DNA of 64,000 nt from assembly GCA_027596075.1 (NCBI GenBank), contig JADGJC010000134.1:41532-105531 (forward strand), written 5' to 3'. The position numbers and the translations under genes were made by a program. Under the pieces are notes generated by a model. The model was not told the DNA's origin. It did no database searches and was given only the letters and a program-made list of their open reading frames with translations. Origin of the DNA: Rhizophlyctis rosea (taxonomy: Eukaryota; Chytridiomycota; Chytridiomycetes; Rhizophlyctidales; Rhizophlyctidaceae). Position 1 is the first letter of the stretch. Each line of letters begins with the position of its first letter. Positions 1 through 11,158 of the stretch are shown piece after piece.

Positions 1-956
1 ACTTGAGCTGTGGATGATCAATGTAACTCTAGCCGGCATGAAGGTTGAGTGGATGGTATCGTTGTATGACCAATCCCCGATCCTCAGTGGGGTGCGTCAT
101 AATAATATAGTTAAAATGTCACACACGACGCGGTAGTCAATATGGCTTCTCAAACCTGCCCAGCAGCTTTTCTGTATCTGAATGCCGGACCAAAAGGGTG
201 GAATTTCCTCTGCTTTCTTTGTTTCGGAACGGTTACGGTTTCCGTTGGAACGCAGTTCAGCATGCAACCCACATCTACTAAGTATGGATTCCCTTTCTTC
301 TTTTTGGCCTATACTCCAAAAAGTGCTGCTTTCATTCAATGAGTTTCGAGTGGACAAGCATGCAGGGACTCCAACTCTGTGGTGAATTGCATGTAGCGGT
401 CGAAATGATCCGATTCAATTTTTCACCGGCAGTTGGGTTTTACGTCGTTGCGCGCAATGGTCTGGACCAACTTCGTATCGTTTGACGATCGCGACAACTT
501 GGGAGACCTTTGCATAAGTATTCAATGTGCTTGCATCATGTATGCGCGAAGCCTTACACCCCCTGTTTTCTGGATCATCACATTTCGCCGTGCGGACACG
601 GATCCCACAGATATAAGCCAGATGTGAGCTGTCCTGTGCTGCTATCACATGCATATCGAGAACTTCCCGATAAAGTTGAAGTAGTTTCTCGGTAACCGCG
701 TGCTTTTTTCATCGCTCATGCAACGATCGTTCTCTGAGTATTGCATACATAGCGGAGAAATGCAAGCATTTTGCAAGGCAGTTGGACGCACAGATGTAAG
801 GAATCAAATGAGTTCAATGTGATGTGGCGTGATGTTTCGGGTGAAATTTTGTCTTTTTTGGGGTGAATACTTTTGGGACGCCGGTGACGATGCCAACCGG
901 AACACCCAAAGCGGACCACACTCATGTCGCTCAGCTTCATCTTCACCCTTGGTACT
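1..956. other. intergenic, no gene recognised
   Basis: Only short overlapping open frames are present on both strands and none has a recognisable domain, a codon bias that stands out or a consistent splice structure. I see nothing supportable here. Confidence 0.5.
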
Positions 957-2190
957 TCATCGTACCTTGGCTTGAATTACAGCCTTTTCAGGGTCACTAT
1001 CATGGGGCCTTTCTTCCGATTCTTCATTCGCTGAATCCTTCTCCGCATCCGATCCCTCTTCCAGTTGTCTATTGGCAACACGCTTGCTAGCCTTGGGCCT
1101 ATCTTTCAAACCGTCTTCCGCCAAGTATTCCGCAACAAGTGTCCCATATGACCACTCCTTTGTCCGTGCCTTCCGGAAGATATCAGGATCGGGAAGAACC
1201 ATGTCAGCTGCTATTTACCACAACAGTTAGTATCGCCAAGAACCTCCAAACAACGAATGGGCTGTTTACCTGTTGTAGGGTACAGAAAAGACAGAAGTAC
1301 AGGGGAAGGAATGATTTTATATTCTTCCCGTACATAAGTATGACCCCAATCATTGGAATGTTCATACTTCAAACATACAAAGAAATGCGTCATCTACATG
1401 ATGTACCCCGGATGGTAGTTTTCAAAATAAACGAAAAGGAAAGGGGGGAGGGGGGCTTGGGCCGGGTCAACGTGATACATTACATAAGTCACGTACCTTA
1501 TACTGGCTTCGACTCTTTAAATGAAGCTCCCCATCGAAGATCAGGTCCATTATCCGACAATTGTTCAGTCTGTGACGGGCTTTTGGGTCCACAGAATGAT
1601 ATGCATCTCTCGAATGCGTCATGTTGTATGGACATAGGCAAACTGGCATGCGTAAAGGATGCTGACAAGGAAGGACAAGTTATTGAACCAGGAGCGGTCG
1701 GATGTGTGGAATGATTTGAGAGTTTCCACAAGCTGCGTCAAATTCCGGATGAATACCAGATCAGTTCTTATGTCGGATGTTGACGAATCACAGAGCAGAC
1801 CTCTGTGTCCAAATAGATCCAATTCGACTTTTCGGGAATCACTGACTCGTACGATGCAGCTCCTTCATGAAGCTGAACAACGTGGATTTCAGGCTCAGCT
1901 TTTTCAAATAGGGTCTTGAGTTCGAGCTGTTCTTTCTCAGTTGGGTCTTCCGATGTTGGGACCTCCCTGATGAATTCAATGTACAGGTCTCGCATCGCCG
2001 AACTTTGAAACCATACACTGTGCACCCGCTGTATGGCATCGTACAGGGGGCCCGACGTTACGATGTTCTCCGAGGGGTTGGGATGGACGCTGTAATCATG
2101 TATTGTGAACATGTTGTCAAGTGAAGGAGATAGCAAACCGGTTGTAAGAGATTGAAACTGTCGTTCAAATTGCCGAATCGTCAAACCCAC
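957..2190 (-). pseudogene. decayed multi-exon gene of unknown family
   Basis: Three stretches of protein-like sequence lie in order on the minus strand but in different frames. The first (about 2190-1783) is a 135-residue segment containing the run GPLYDAIQRVHSVWFQS and a YLDTE motif. The second (about 1810-1640) contains DLVFIRN. The third (about 1635-1510) contains SPSQTEQLSDNGPD. The frame changes between them fall at short gaps that no plausible intron can bridge, so I read them as frameshifts. Downstream, a good 62-nt intron (1208-1269, donor GTAAAC, branch TACTAAC, acceptor TAGCAG) joins frame 1270-1390 to an acidic C-terminal exon (957-1207) rich in Glu, Asp and Lys. No start codon fits upstream of 2190. 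I do not recognise the family; large fungal effector-like or mobile ATPase families are possible but unproved. It could also be a live gene whose introns I have misread. Confidence 0.4.
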
Positions 2191-2920
2191 TCGATCGGAT
2201 TAGGATAGATCAATGCGGAATGTATTGCCTACCCTGATTCAACAATTTACATTGAATTTGAGGGTGCAACGATCTGTGGCGAAGTTGTTTACATCGCTCG
2301 TCCCACCATCAATCGTGGATTTGGAACATGTCGAAGTGGAAGACGATAAAGCGCCGCTGCGGATTAGAGTCTACTTGCCGGCGAATCATTCGGCAGTTCG
2401 AACATTGTAAAAAGAACCCCAAGCTAATACAAACATCTCTTGATAACCAAATCATTCCCCATCTTCCCGTTCTCATCTTTCCGACGGGCCAACTCTGTAT
2501 ACCCCCTCCCAACCAAAAGTTCCCACACCCATCCAACCTGCAACCAGAAGCATAAACGGTACTACTTCTCCGCGGTCCACCAAGGTCGCTCCTGCCCACG
2601 ATGGATGAACAGCACTTTCTTGTTAACGTGGCGAAGGCGGTCAGACAGTGTAGCTTCTTCCTGTTGGGGCTGTGCTACGTAAGGTGGTGGTGGGCGCAGT
2701 CTAGCGGCGGGATGGTGACCGGTGGAGGGAGAGGGTCGATGAACGATGATACCGTCTTGGTTTCGGTGCGCGTGTTGAGCATCACTAGTTTGGCCACTAG
2801 GTGGAAGACTGTCCCATCGATGTCGGTGTTGAACGCACCACGGACGTTTGCACTAGCCAGATCAACACGCTCATGTCCGCCTGGCGGGACGGACGTCCGC
2901 TCGTGCGAAAATGGGACCAG
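2191..2920. other. intergenic, possible gene debris
   Basis: A 65-codon plus-strand frame (2213-2410) is protein-like and ends in a lipase-like RVYLPANHSA stretch, and the next frame resumes with PVLIFPTG. This could be debris of an alpha/beta hydrolase, but no serine or histidine motif follows. A minus-strand frame (2675-2986) overlaps the tRNA-like sequence and has no recognised domain. Confidence 0.25.
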
Positions 2921-2923
2921 GAC

Positions 2924-3000
2924 AAAAATTGGGATGCGGAGGACTTGAACCCTACATTCGGGGGACATGACTGACGTCACTACCACTGTGCCATGACAGC
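2924..3000 (-). repeat. tRNA-like sequence, possible SINE head or tRNA pseudogene
   Basis: On the minus strand there is a good A-box-like TGGCACAGTGGT followed about 35 nt later by a perfect B-box GGTTCAAGTCC, and a TTTTT stretch stands just after the end, as expected for RNA polymerase III units. The acceptor stem and the outer T-stem pairs do not close, and no clean anticodon arm forms, so it is not a working tRNA. A tRNA-derived SINE or a decayed tRNA are the two readings. No second copy was seen in this window. Confidence 0.35.
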
Positions 3001-3235
3001 TTCTTGGAAGTACTGGGTGCGGGCCTTGTCAATACATATCAAACGTTGCCTGAACGTGCGGAGGGCACAAGAGAGGGAGGCCAGGCTGTGGACGGACGTG
3101 ATGGGCGTCGTCAGCATAAATTAAATAATTGCGTACGGCCGGTGGGGCAGCAGCCCCATCTGGGACGCCCGCGGGGTTGCGTCCTGCAGACAAATGAATT
3201 GGTGGCGTTCTACGTCCAGCTGGTGGGGGCATCCC

Positions 3236-4166
3236 TCAATCAAATGGGAAGAGGACGCACCAAGAGCATCCATTTGAGCTGCTCTGCGGACGCAAGTGTT
3301 CGTCGGGCGCCTGTGAACGCGGGGTCGAATTTCTGATGAGTTGGTGGGCGTATCTGTTTTTGAAGTCTTGTAAAAGGGTTGTTTCAAGGTATTTGGTTTG
3401 GTCGGATTCGAGGGAGCATTCGATTTTGCTTACGTTTTTGAGGACTGTTATGAAATAGTGAGTTATCTCCCGCTTGGCAAAAACTGAAAAAAGGGCAATC
3501 TCATTTGTACCTTCAAAAGCACCACCTGCCAGCACCTCTTCAAAATCCGCAATAACCCGTTAATCTGTCGGATCTTCCCACCTGTCGAACGTAATGGCAT
3601 CCCCAAGTCCTTATCCGTGAATCATCCGGGAATTCGATATCTGTATCCCAAACGGTCCCTTCCACCTCGCATATTGGTTCAATCCCCCTCAAATCCTACA
3701 CAATCCGTTTGCCATCCTCAAAAACCCACCCACGACACCGACGTGACTTCACCACCCTTATGCCACTTTCGCGGGTCGTGCCCTTTGTTGAGATCATCAA
3801 CAACTTCCAACTCAATCGCGGTCTTCCCGGATGCTCTGGTACGCGGATAAGAGGTCCGAAGTATATAAGTCCAACGGGACTAGCAACCCTATTGCTACGA
3901 GACGATGGACACTATAGAATCAATTTTCGAGTTGCTTGTCGGTTGGGAACGGAGAATGTGCGGCATTGGTTATCAGATGATGGGCAGCTGTTAAACGTTT
4001 TCCAGGCGTGTTCCGTGATTTGTTTACCTTTGGCTCTTTGGCCATGGCGACGCCGATGTATATTCCGGATGCAATGGCTCCGAGGAGGCAGAAGACAGTG
4101 AGACGGATGTTATTTGTTGTGCTAGGAGGGTCGAGTATGGTTTGGTGGGGTGCGAGCACGGGTCAT
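3236..4166 (-). pseudogene. decayed paralogue (copy A) of the locus at 14182-15190
   Basis: The minus strand starts at 4166 with a Met followed by a Pro/Asn-rich start like that of copy B, then a membrane segment containing LGAIASGIYIGVAM and a second hydrophobic segment. The main body aligns with copy B: VTSVSWVGF against FMSVSWVGI, EPICEVEGTVW against EPMICEVEGTVW, and KIECSLESDQ against NLECTLQSQH. An intron sits at the same place in both copies (here GTACAAATG to TAACAG). Copy A is broken: a TTTTT run after SVSWVG shifts the frame by one base, an in-frame TAG follows 21 bases later, and a TAA interrupts the segment before the intron. I do not recognise the family; it looks like a small two-segment membrane protein with a soluble domain. 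Confidence 0.6.
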
Positions 4167-4269
4167 GTTGGGGGGTACAGAACAGTAAATCTGCATGGAA
4201 TATGGTCGAAAGAAAGTGCAGCAACCGATAAAGCTTGATCATGGGCTCCCCATACAGCACTAGATATAT

Positions 4270-5614
4270 TTACATTTCTACCTCCCGCAACATCTCATAT
4301 ACCCGAATCAAACGACTACAATGCGCATCACATACATCCACGAAGCTAATAAGTTGGATCAGCGTACTCTTCGACCGCTTCCCGCAATTCTCAATCGCAA
4401 TACCAGAATGAGCGTCATAGGCTGTCGCACCCAAAGTAAGCAACGAGCCAACCAATGTTGCAACGGGTGCGACGGGCAAGAGCGCAAGAGAAACTGCCGA
4501 GATCGCGGTGTTTCGCCAGATGCGGAAGCGGGGCCCGGAGGAACGTTCGACGAGTCGCATGATGACCGATTTGCAGCTGTCGAAGTTGTTGGAGAGGAGG
4601 TTCATTTGCGTCCATAGAGCATTGGCGATGGAAAGCATGGAGTCAGCGGCTGTTGTTGGGGGGAATGTCGTTAGGTTTGCAAACCTTTCTCACTTCAAGG
4701 AGGCGCTTTCATAGAGTACTAACCTGCTTGGTCAAATCGAGTTTCAAGACCCTCGTCAGCTGCCTCAGAGAGTCTCCGCAACTCTGCGGAAACTCGTGCT
4801 CCGATATCCTGCAGCTCTGACTCGATGCCGGCGAGAGCGCTCTTGACGTCGTCAATGTCAGTCTCATCTTCCAGAGTAGCCATCGCTTCGGTGCACCAGC
4901 TATCAAAGGAGTGCTCAAAAGCGAGGTATGCCGAGACTAAGACCGCGAGGATGAGGAATTTGATGGTGATGTCGTATTGTTTGATGAGGCCGTTGCGGAC
5001 TTTTTGAATCAGCTTTTCGGTGGTTTGGCGTTTAAGGTATTGGTGGAGGTTGTCGTTGTTTACCAAGCCTGATGTATGAGTAAATATGAATTAGAATTTG
5101 TGTGAGGTTGGGAAAAAGGTATGTATGACCATGTCATGTGACGACGCACCATGGATGTGTTGCTTGAGCTTCTCATTCCAAATCTCCTTGCACTGCGGAA
5201 TCTTTTGAATCACCTCATCCGCGCTATTGAGTGCCTTCTCGCATAAGCTGCAAATTTTGTTCTAGAGGCAGCCGGTCAGCTCGCTGCACAATATGGGTGA
5301 TGAGAAGCCCTACTTACCAATAAGATTTCGGAAAGCTTCGGGTCATCCAAAGCTCCTTCCAGGTCCGCTACGAGGTTCTTCAAACGACCGTAGTTTCCAA
5401 TCAGCTTCTTCACGGCGTACACCATGTAATCCGTGCCGGCGACAGCTGCTATGAGTGCGATATCTGTCCTCGCGGACCCCTTGCTGAGCTCCTTCACTTC
5501 GGATTCCAGCTGTTGTAGGTGCCGGTTGATACGTGCACCGAGTTTCTTCGTGTCGGCGATTTTGTTGCAGCCGGCTTGTACCGTTTGGAGAGCGAGAGGT
5601 CTTGAGACATTCAT
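4270..5614 (-). CDS. unknown protein with two hydrophobic segments, 4 exons
   Basis: Exons 5318-5614, 5150-5261, 4724-5068 and 4270-4649 join in frame to 377 residues; all introns are GT-AG, the donors being GTAAGT, GTGCGT and GTTAGT. The protein is mostly helical. It has a hydrophobic segment near residues 60-75 (IALIAAVAGTDYMVYAV), a strong one in exon 3 (IKFLILAVLVSAYLAF) and a longer one in exon 4 (SLALLPVAPVATLVGSLLTL), separated by Glu/Lys/Arg-rich helices with heptad-like leucines. No signal peptide is seen. A 5'-UTR intron (donor GTAAAC, acceptor CGCAG just before the ATG) and a TATAAAAA box about 195 bp upstream support the chosen start. The gene is divergent from 6382-7999 and may share its promoter. 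I cannot name a family; membrane-inserting helical bundles look like this, but so do many unrelated proteins. Confidence 0.75.
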
Positions 5615-6381
5615 GTTGGCAGCGAATTTGGAGGGAGCTGCGTGGAAAAAAAGCGTGAGTGAAAGGAATATGTAGCACGGAGTAAAATTTAGATCATGTT
5701 TACCAAAGTTTGTTGACTTCTGTGTTGAGAGAGTTTTGGATGGATTGGATCAAGCGGCGGTGTTGTGTCGTGGTTGTGTTGGAAATTGATCTCGGCACAT
5801 CAGGGGTTTTTATAGATTTTTGAATGACATCCATGTCACCAGAAGTCAAAGTCCCACTGCTGGCTGGACAGAAGGTCATGGCTGAAATGTGCGTCTACTC
5901 ATGTCGTGCATCTGCGTTCTCACATCAAGCTTGCCAGAGCTGGCCAATGTCTGAGCTCTTTCCGTATGACAAGCAATAGGCTTTACACCTCCCGCAAGCA
6001 AGCAAGCTCTCGCGGGAATGGTCAACCTCTCAAGCTCTGAGACTTCTGAGGAGGACTGGGCAGCTCAGCTCCAGAAGTGTCACTGTCGCTGGAGCGCTGG
6101 AGGTTGTCAGAGCTCCAAAGCCCTCAGAGCTGTTGAAGGACCCTTGTGTTACTTGTCAAGAGGTGGGACAAGAGCTCTTGGCATGTGGCGGTGATCTCTA
6201 GAGGACAAGCCACACCGCCAGATTATGTAATCGTTGACAGTCGGGCGCAAAGGTGGGGTTGGTGGTAAACAGATAAAGGGAATCCAGATGCAACATCCTT
6301 CTCCACTATTTCTCCAAAGATATTTTCGTTCCATTCCCTCGTCCTCTTCCCTGGAATTCCTTAACAACTGCGTCGCAAAAG
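5615..6381. promoter_or_regulatory. divergent promoter with a GAGCT/AGCTC motif cluster
   Basis: This 767-bp interval lies between two genes read away from each other. A TATA box for the left gene is at 5807-5814. Between about 5935 and 6180 the hexamer-like core GAGCT or its complement AGCTC occurs about nine times, including CAGAGCTCC, TGAGCTCTT and AGAGCTCTTGG, several of them self-complementary. This could be a bidirectional regulatory region; the binding factor is unknown. Confidence 0.4.
5807..5814 (-). promoter_or_regulatory. TATA box of 4270-5614
   Basis: The minus strand reads TATAAAAA. The transcript would begin near 5780 and contains no ATG before the 5'-UTR intron, which fits the start at 5614. 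Confidence 0.5.
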
Positions 6382-7999
6382 ATGGACTCCACTTCCACTG
6401 ATTACATTGGACTTCCCGACAAAGCATGCAGTGGCTTCGATCCCGAAAGCAACATGCAGACCATCGACTTCTACTTTTCGTCATACGACAATGCCTTTGC
6501 AGCACCGGCACAATCCCATTTGTACAATGACGCTGCAACAGGCGGAGGGAGCATATCTTTCAACTTGCATGACGGTCCGATCGGCGACATGGGGTTGTTG
6601 GGAGGCCCGCAGCATCCTGTCTATCCCCTATCCACAACCGCGAGTGCCGATGCACGAAAATGGATCCACCAGCGTGCTACTCAAAAACAAACAGTAAACC
6701 TCCATCGTAAACAATCGAACCATTTGAGCGAACTTCGCCAAGCCTCTGTCAAACACTGTGGTCCAGCGTCACTCCCTTCCGCCCCATCGCCGCAACAACG
6801 CCCGAACGCAAAAATAACAACCAAAAGCGTTCCATCAACACGCAATACAGGCTCATATGTTCTTCCCTACCGGGCGCCCACCACTTCGCTCCCATTAACC
6901 GACGACTTCAACGAACAGCAGCATCAACTAGTCAAAACAGGCCTCAACAACCACTACCTCACCAACATCAAAAGCACAGTCCACCAACGAACACATCGTC
7001 CCCGCCCCTTCGTCGAAACCACCGCCGCCGCCGCAAGGTCCATCATCAATTCTCTCACAAGGAACTTCCCAACAACCAGTTTCGATCTTCCCGAAGACCA
7101 ATTCTGCGACCAAATCGTCAACAATGCCGTCGAACTCTACGGGATGGTCATACATAGCAGTACACCCCAAACAGCTGGCTATCATCACCAAGTAATGAAC
7201 CTCGCGTGTGCAGCGTGTCATAGCAAGCATCCTTCCTGTGATGATATGAGAGTGTATTACACCAACGAGCCATGGATGGGAGATTTTGTAAAGAAGGTAT
7301 TCAAGGCTTTTATGTGTAAGTTTTACACACATCCCCTCTGTTGTTCAACATTTGGCAATTATCAAGAATCTGACGAATACGGCCATTTGTGATTCATTAG
7401 ACAATCCCGACAAGTCTCAAGTCATTCCGGACGCCGAAAACGCGACGGGAACCGTCAGAGTACTTCGACGCATCATGGAGGGTTTTGGAGCGGCAGTCGT
7501 CAATATGGAACCCATCCTCCGCATTTTGGGGGTCAACGATCCGGAATTGGCGTCCCTTGTTTTGGGCGTCAAACACTTCCACGAAGACTTGTGGAAACCG
7601 TTTAGAGAATATGCGCAAGAACTCGTCAATGTAAGGATTCGATCTCACTGCCTCTCCCCCTCTTCCCTCCAAAAACAATTCACTTACCGACGCCCCCCCC
7701 CCCCCCCCCCCCCAATACGTTTCCAGAACACCCCAAGAGAAGACCTACCCTCCGCCCTCCTCGCTTTCCGCACAGAGCACGATCTCTTCATTCAGCATGC
7801 GGTCCTCCCCGGATTCGACGTGGTGGTTGATCATGGGGAGTTTACAAGAACGTCCGGATGGTTGGCAAAGACCTTCGTCCCATTCGCAGCGAGACGCTTG
7901 AGAGAATGTTCGATTCTACTTAGTTTGTGGGAGAAATATGGGAGTTTTGATGGAGGCGATTTTGCGCGTTGTGCTGGGGTTGACTTTCTTCTTGAGTAA
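6382..7999 (+). CDS. unknown protein, possibly globin-fold, 3 exons
   Basis: Exons 6382-7315, 7401-7630 and 7727-7999 join in frame to 478 residues (donors GTAAGT and GTAAGG; acceptors ATTAG and TTCCAG). The first 220 residues are polar, rich in Ser, Thr, Asn and His, and look disordered. The last 260 form a helical domain with a cluster of Cys and His (CAACHSKHPSCDD), then ELASLVLGVKHFHEDLWKPF, which resembles the globin pattern Leu-Gly-x-Lys-His; the similarity is weak and I infer it only. The second intron contains an uninterrupted run of 21 C. The start is the first ATG after a short pyrimidine-rich leader. The gene is divergent from 4270-5614. It could equally be a domain I do not know. 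Confidence 0.7.
7693..7713 (+). repeat. poly-C run inside an intron
   Basis: There are 21 uninterrupted C bases between the donor at 7631 and the acceptor ending at 7726. Length is likely to be variable or misassembled; it lies in an intron, so the frame of the gene is unaffected. Confidence 0.8.
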
Positions 8000-8324
8000 T
8001 GTGGTGGTGGGGGGGGAGGGGTGGGGGTGGGTGGGGGGCCCGGGGGCTGTTTATGTTGGTGGATTGGTTTGTTGAAATGAACAGGGGGAAATGGGTAGGA
8101 TTTTTCGCTTTATGAGTAGGGATGTGTCAATGTATTTAGGTGTTTTACGTGTCAGCAATATGCCAAATTAAATATCAAACAAAACGGAACAAAATAGTCT
8201 ATTTCTTCGTTTCCAAAACAGGCACCGGAAATGCGGGGGATTGCCAGATAGCAAAGAAACATATATTTTACACACCGAAAAATCCAAAAAAAAAAAAAAA
8301 CAATATTTCCGACAAAAAAAGTGT
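8000..8324. other. G-rich 3' flank and convergent intergenic
   Basis: Between about 8005 and 8048, just after the stop of the plus-strand gene, four or more G-runs of 4-8 bases lie within 45 bp, enough to form a G-quadruplex on the plus strand. An A-tract of 16 follows at about 8287-8300. This is the 3' region between two convergent genes. Confidence 0.4.
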
Positions 8325-10681
8325 CTATTGCCCAACATTCATCACACAAGTGACGTCAATCTCCACTTTACTGGCGCCAAAGGGTTCCAGCATGGGATAG
8401 AACTCGATGGCATTCAAGAACCGGTCCCACGTCGCATGCTCGTCTGCGAAAAGGGATTTGTTTTTCATCAACTTCCATTTTGCTAGTGATCCTTTTTTGT
8501 CTTTGTACGACATGATAGCCAAACTCACCGCTAAGAATCTCATTAGCGTGAGTCCCGAGTCTTTTGAATTGGATCACGATCCCTACCGCGTGCTCGGCGG
8601 GTCGCGGGAGGTGGGTGCGGAGGTATTCAGCTAATGTCTCCGTATTCAAAGTGTCTTATGATTGTTTTGAGGGGAATTTTGTTTTTAACGACGCATTGAA
8701 AAATCGATGGAAATGGGCTCGAGGAAAACACCCCATCAACGACCCGAAAAAAAACACACTCACCGTACTTCTTCCGCCAGCGCAGGAGCAATTCGTACGG
8801 TCGCCCTTCGCCCACGATCGGAAACATGGGGTCCTCAAACCCATACTTCACCACAAAATGAATAGGCTTCTCATCGATCCGAACAACAAAAGGCGCACCA
8901 CCAATAGAATCCTCACTGATCCTCCACCGCGCCTGATCCAAATTCAACGCGTTCACGAACGCCCGGAGTGCATGCACACGCTCCTGCAATACCTCCGCGT
9001 TGCTTCCGGCAATCTGGATCTGCATGTAGTCGCCGTCGAGGCGCATGTGCCAGTCGGTTGGGGTCAAGGGACCGAGGAGCCGGGCGGTGAAAAACCTGAG
9101 TTGCGGACCGATATGCCAGATTTCTCCTAGGTCGACTGCGTGACGGATGGAGTGGACTATGGCTTGGAATCCGGCGCGGCGACGGAGAAAGTCTGAGATG
9201 TGGGCGATGCGGGGTTCGAGGTCCCAGACGCCGAGGGGGGCGTGGAGCGGGGTGAGGGTGTCAATTAGGTCGCGCCAGAGTCTAGTTGGAGAAAAAGTTG
9301 GGGAATATTGTCAGTCGGATTGGAATTGGGTGACATGGGCCTTGCAGTTTCTGTTTTCTCTTACCCTCCTTCTGGGGCTCGGGGTCCATGCAGAAGATTC
9401 AAATATCCGCCGTTCATGATGACTTGATTTGCATCTTGGACGCCGCCTGCAGGCTGAGGCAACCCAGTTGGATACCTGCAATACGGAGTCAACGGATCAG
9501 AATCGTTCACGGGGTAGAACATATTTCCTCCAAAAATAGCCAGCTTGCACTTACTCTGCTCCCACCTCCGCTTCCTCCATGGGTTGGTCCTGCCCTTCCG
9601 CCATGGGTTGGTTTTGCGCTGCCGCACCAGGAGCAGCGGGCGCGGTCGCGGGTTGCAATGCCACTGGTTGGACGACGGGGGGATTGCTGAATCAATCAAA
9701 TAGTCCATAATTAATATTTTCCCTTTTGATTCTTTTTGCCAACAATCGACATACTGCTTGAACCTACCCAACTTCATCCACCACTTCAGCTTCCTCCATG
9801 TCTTCGTCCCCATGCTCATTGCCATTTTCAACAGCCTGTTGTTCCGGTAGTTGCGGTGGATTGCCATTTAAGTTGCTGAGCGGGTAAATGAGTGATTGCA
9901 TCAAAAGCCATCCGCAGTGCTCAGGACTAACTTCTGGCCCATATTCGCTGCCGGCGCCGCACCCGTTGAATGGATGCATTGGAATGTGCTATCACGTCTT
10001 CCATCGTATTTCTGAATGTGTGGGATGAGTCCAAAACAGATGTAAACAAACAGACATATATAACAACGGCTCACCCCACAGCCGCACGCCTTCAATAGAC
10101 AATAATGCACGCCGGTGGCGTCCCTATGGGAAGCATCTAAATGCCTAGATATGTACGACATAGTCAAGCTCCTTGACTTCTCGGTCGTCTCAGCTGTGTA
10201 ATGGGTCTGCCGGCAGCGCTCGATGGAACAACTGACGTCACACTGGGATTTACCCGCACTGTTGAGGCCGAATGTGCTGAAATGGTGACTTTCCAATGTT
10301 AGAGGGGCTGTCGGCTTTTGATCGAGTGAGAAGTGAGAGATCGTATGGGACTTACAAAGAGAAGAATCCGGCATCCCGCAGATGTCTTAGGACATGGCAG
10401 GGTGTTCCGTTGTTTTTCCTGCATTCTAAAAAGCTGGCGCGGCCAAGGGGCGGACAGGCGTGGCAGCCGCGCACGTTGCAGCGGAAACCTTCGATTGCGG
10501 GACCCTGCGAATTGGGAATGGAATTTTTTGTTGTTTTAAGTCAGTGGGGGATTTCGATGCGATGCGAGGTACTGACGTTATTGATTCTGGGCGATGTAGC
10601 TGCCGTCGTCAAGTGTTCTCCAATGGGGTGCTCGTAGTTTTGAAAGTCCGGGAGCTGGGCTTGGAGCTGTGGGATGGCCAT
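8325..10681 (-). CDS. unknown Cys/His-rich protein, 10 exons
   Basis: Ten exons (10577-10681, 10356-10504, 10075-10276, 9932-10011, 9768-9875, 9555-9686, 9365-9475, 8764-9281, 8529-8654, 8325-8443) join in frame to 549 residues. The N-terminal 155 residues hold two Cys/His clusters: CNVRGCHACPP followed by C and HVLRH, and CSIERCRQTH followed by HLDASH and CLLKACGCG; these look like zinc-binding modules. A Pro/Ala/Glu-rich linker with DEDMEEAEVVDE follows, then a helical C-terminal domain of about 280 residues (LWRDLIDTLTPLHAPLGVWD onward) that I do not recognise. I chose the ATG at 10681 rather than the in-frame one at 10735 because a TATATAA box at 10755-10761 would place the transcript start downstream of 10735. 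Nuclear zinc-finger protein is the likely reading, with no function assigned. Confidence 0.75.
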
Positions 10682-10754
10682 TTTTTTTAAAGGCAAGGAG
10701 GATCCTGGAATGCAGGTCTCCCGTCGCGTTCCCATGTTTCCGTGGGAATGGGAG

Positions 10755-10761
10755 TTATATA
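10755..10761 (-). promoter_or_regulatory. TATA box of 8325-10681
   Basis: The minus strand reads TATATAA. Its position decides between two in-frame start codons in favour of 10681. Confidence 0.45.
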
Positions 10762-11158
10762 GGTTGTGTGGTGCCCTTTGCTCCTTTTCGCTTCAGACTG
10801 GTAAGGCTTCATGTTCCAAAAATAGCTCATGAAATGTGACCGGCAAGCCGCGATTGATCACGGCTCTTGAAAGGGTAATGCGCGCAATTTTGACGTTTTA
10901 TTTGCCATCAAAGGCTCCGGCGGAGAAAAGTGAAAGGTGTTACCGATTCGCAAGCAGATTGAGGGACGTCCATATGCCTCGCATCAAACACGTGGTTCGG
11001 CCTTTCATTTAGACGCATGATAGCTTCACTCTATTCCACTATTCCGACGGCATGGGAAGTCTCGAAGTAACATAACACGCAAACATAACTTTGAAAATAC
11101 TTCATGGAATCGTCGATGTGCTACTGCTAAAACATAATAACAAAGCCTACTGCCGTTT
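10762..11158. other. intergenic
   Basis: No open frame with coding character. It holds the upstream region of the minus gene on its left and the 3' flank of the minus gene on its right. Confidence 0.5.

Noticed and set aside
2213..2410. Start of an alpha/beta hydrolase gene
   Set aside because: Only a short lipase-like stretch; no nucleophile Ser motif or further exon found.
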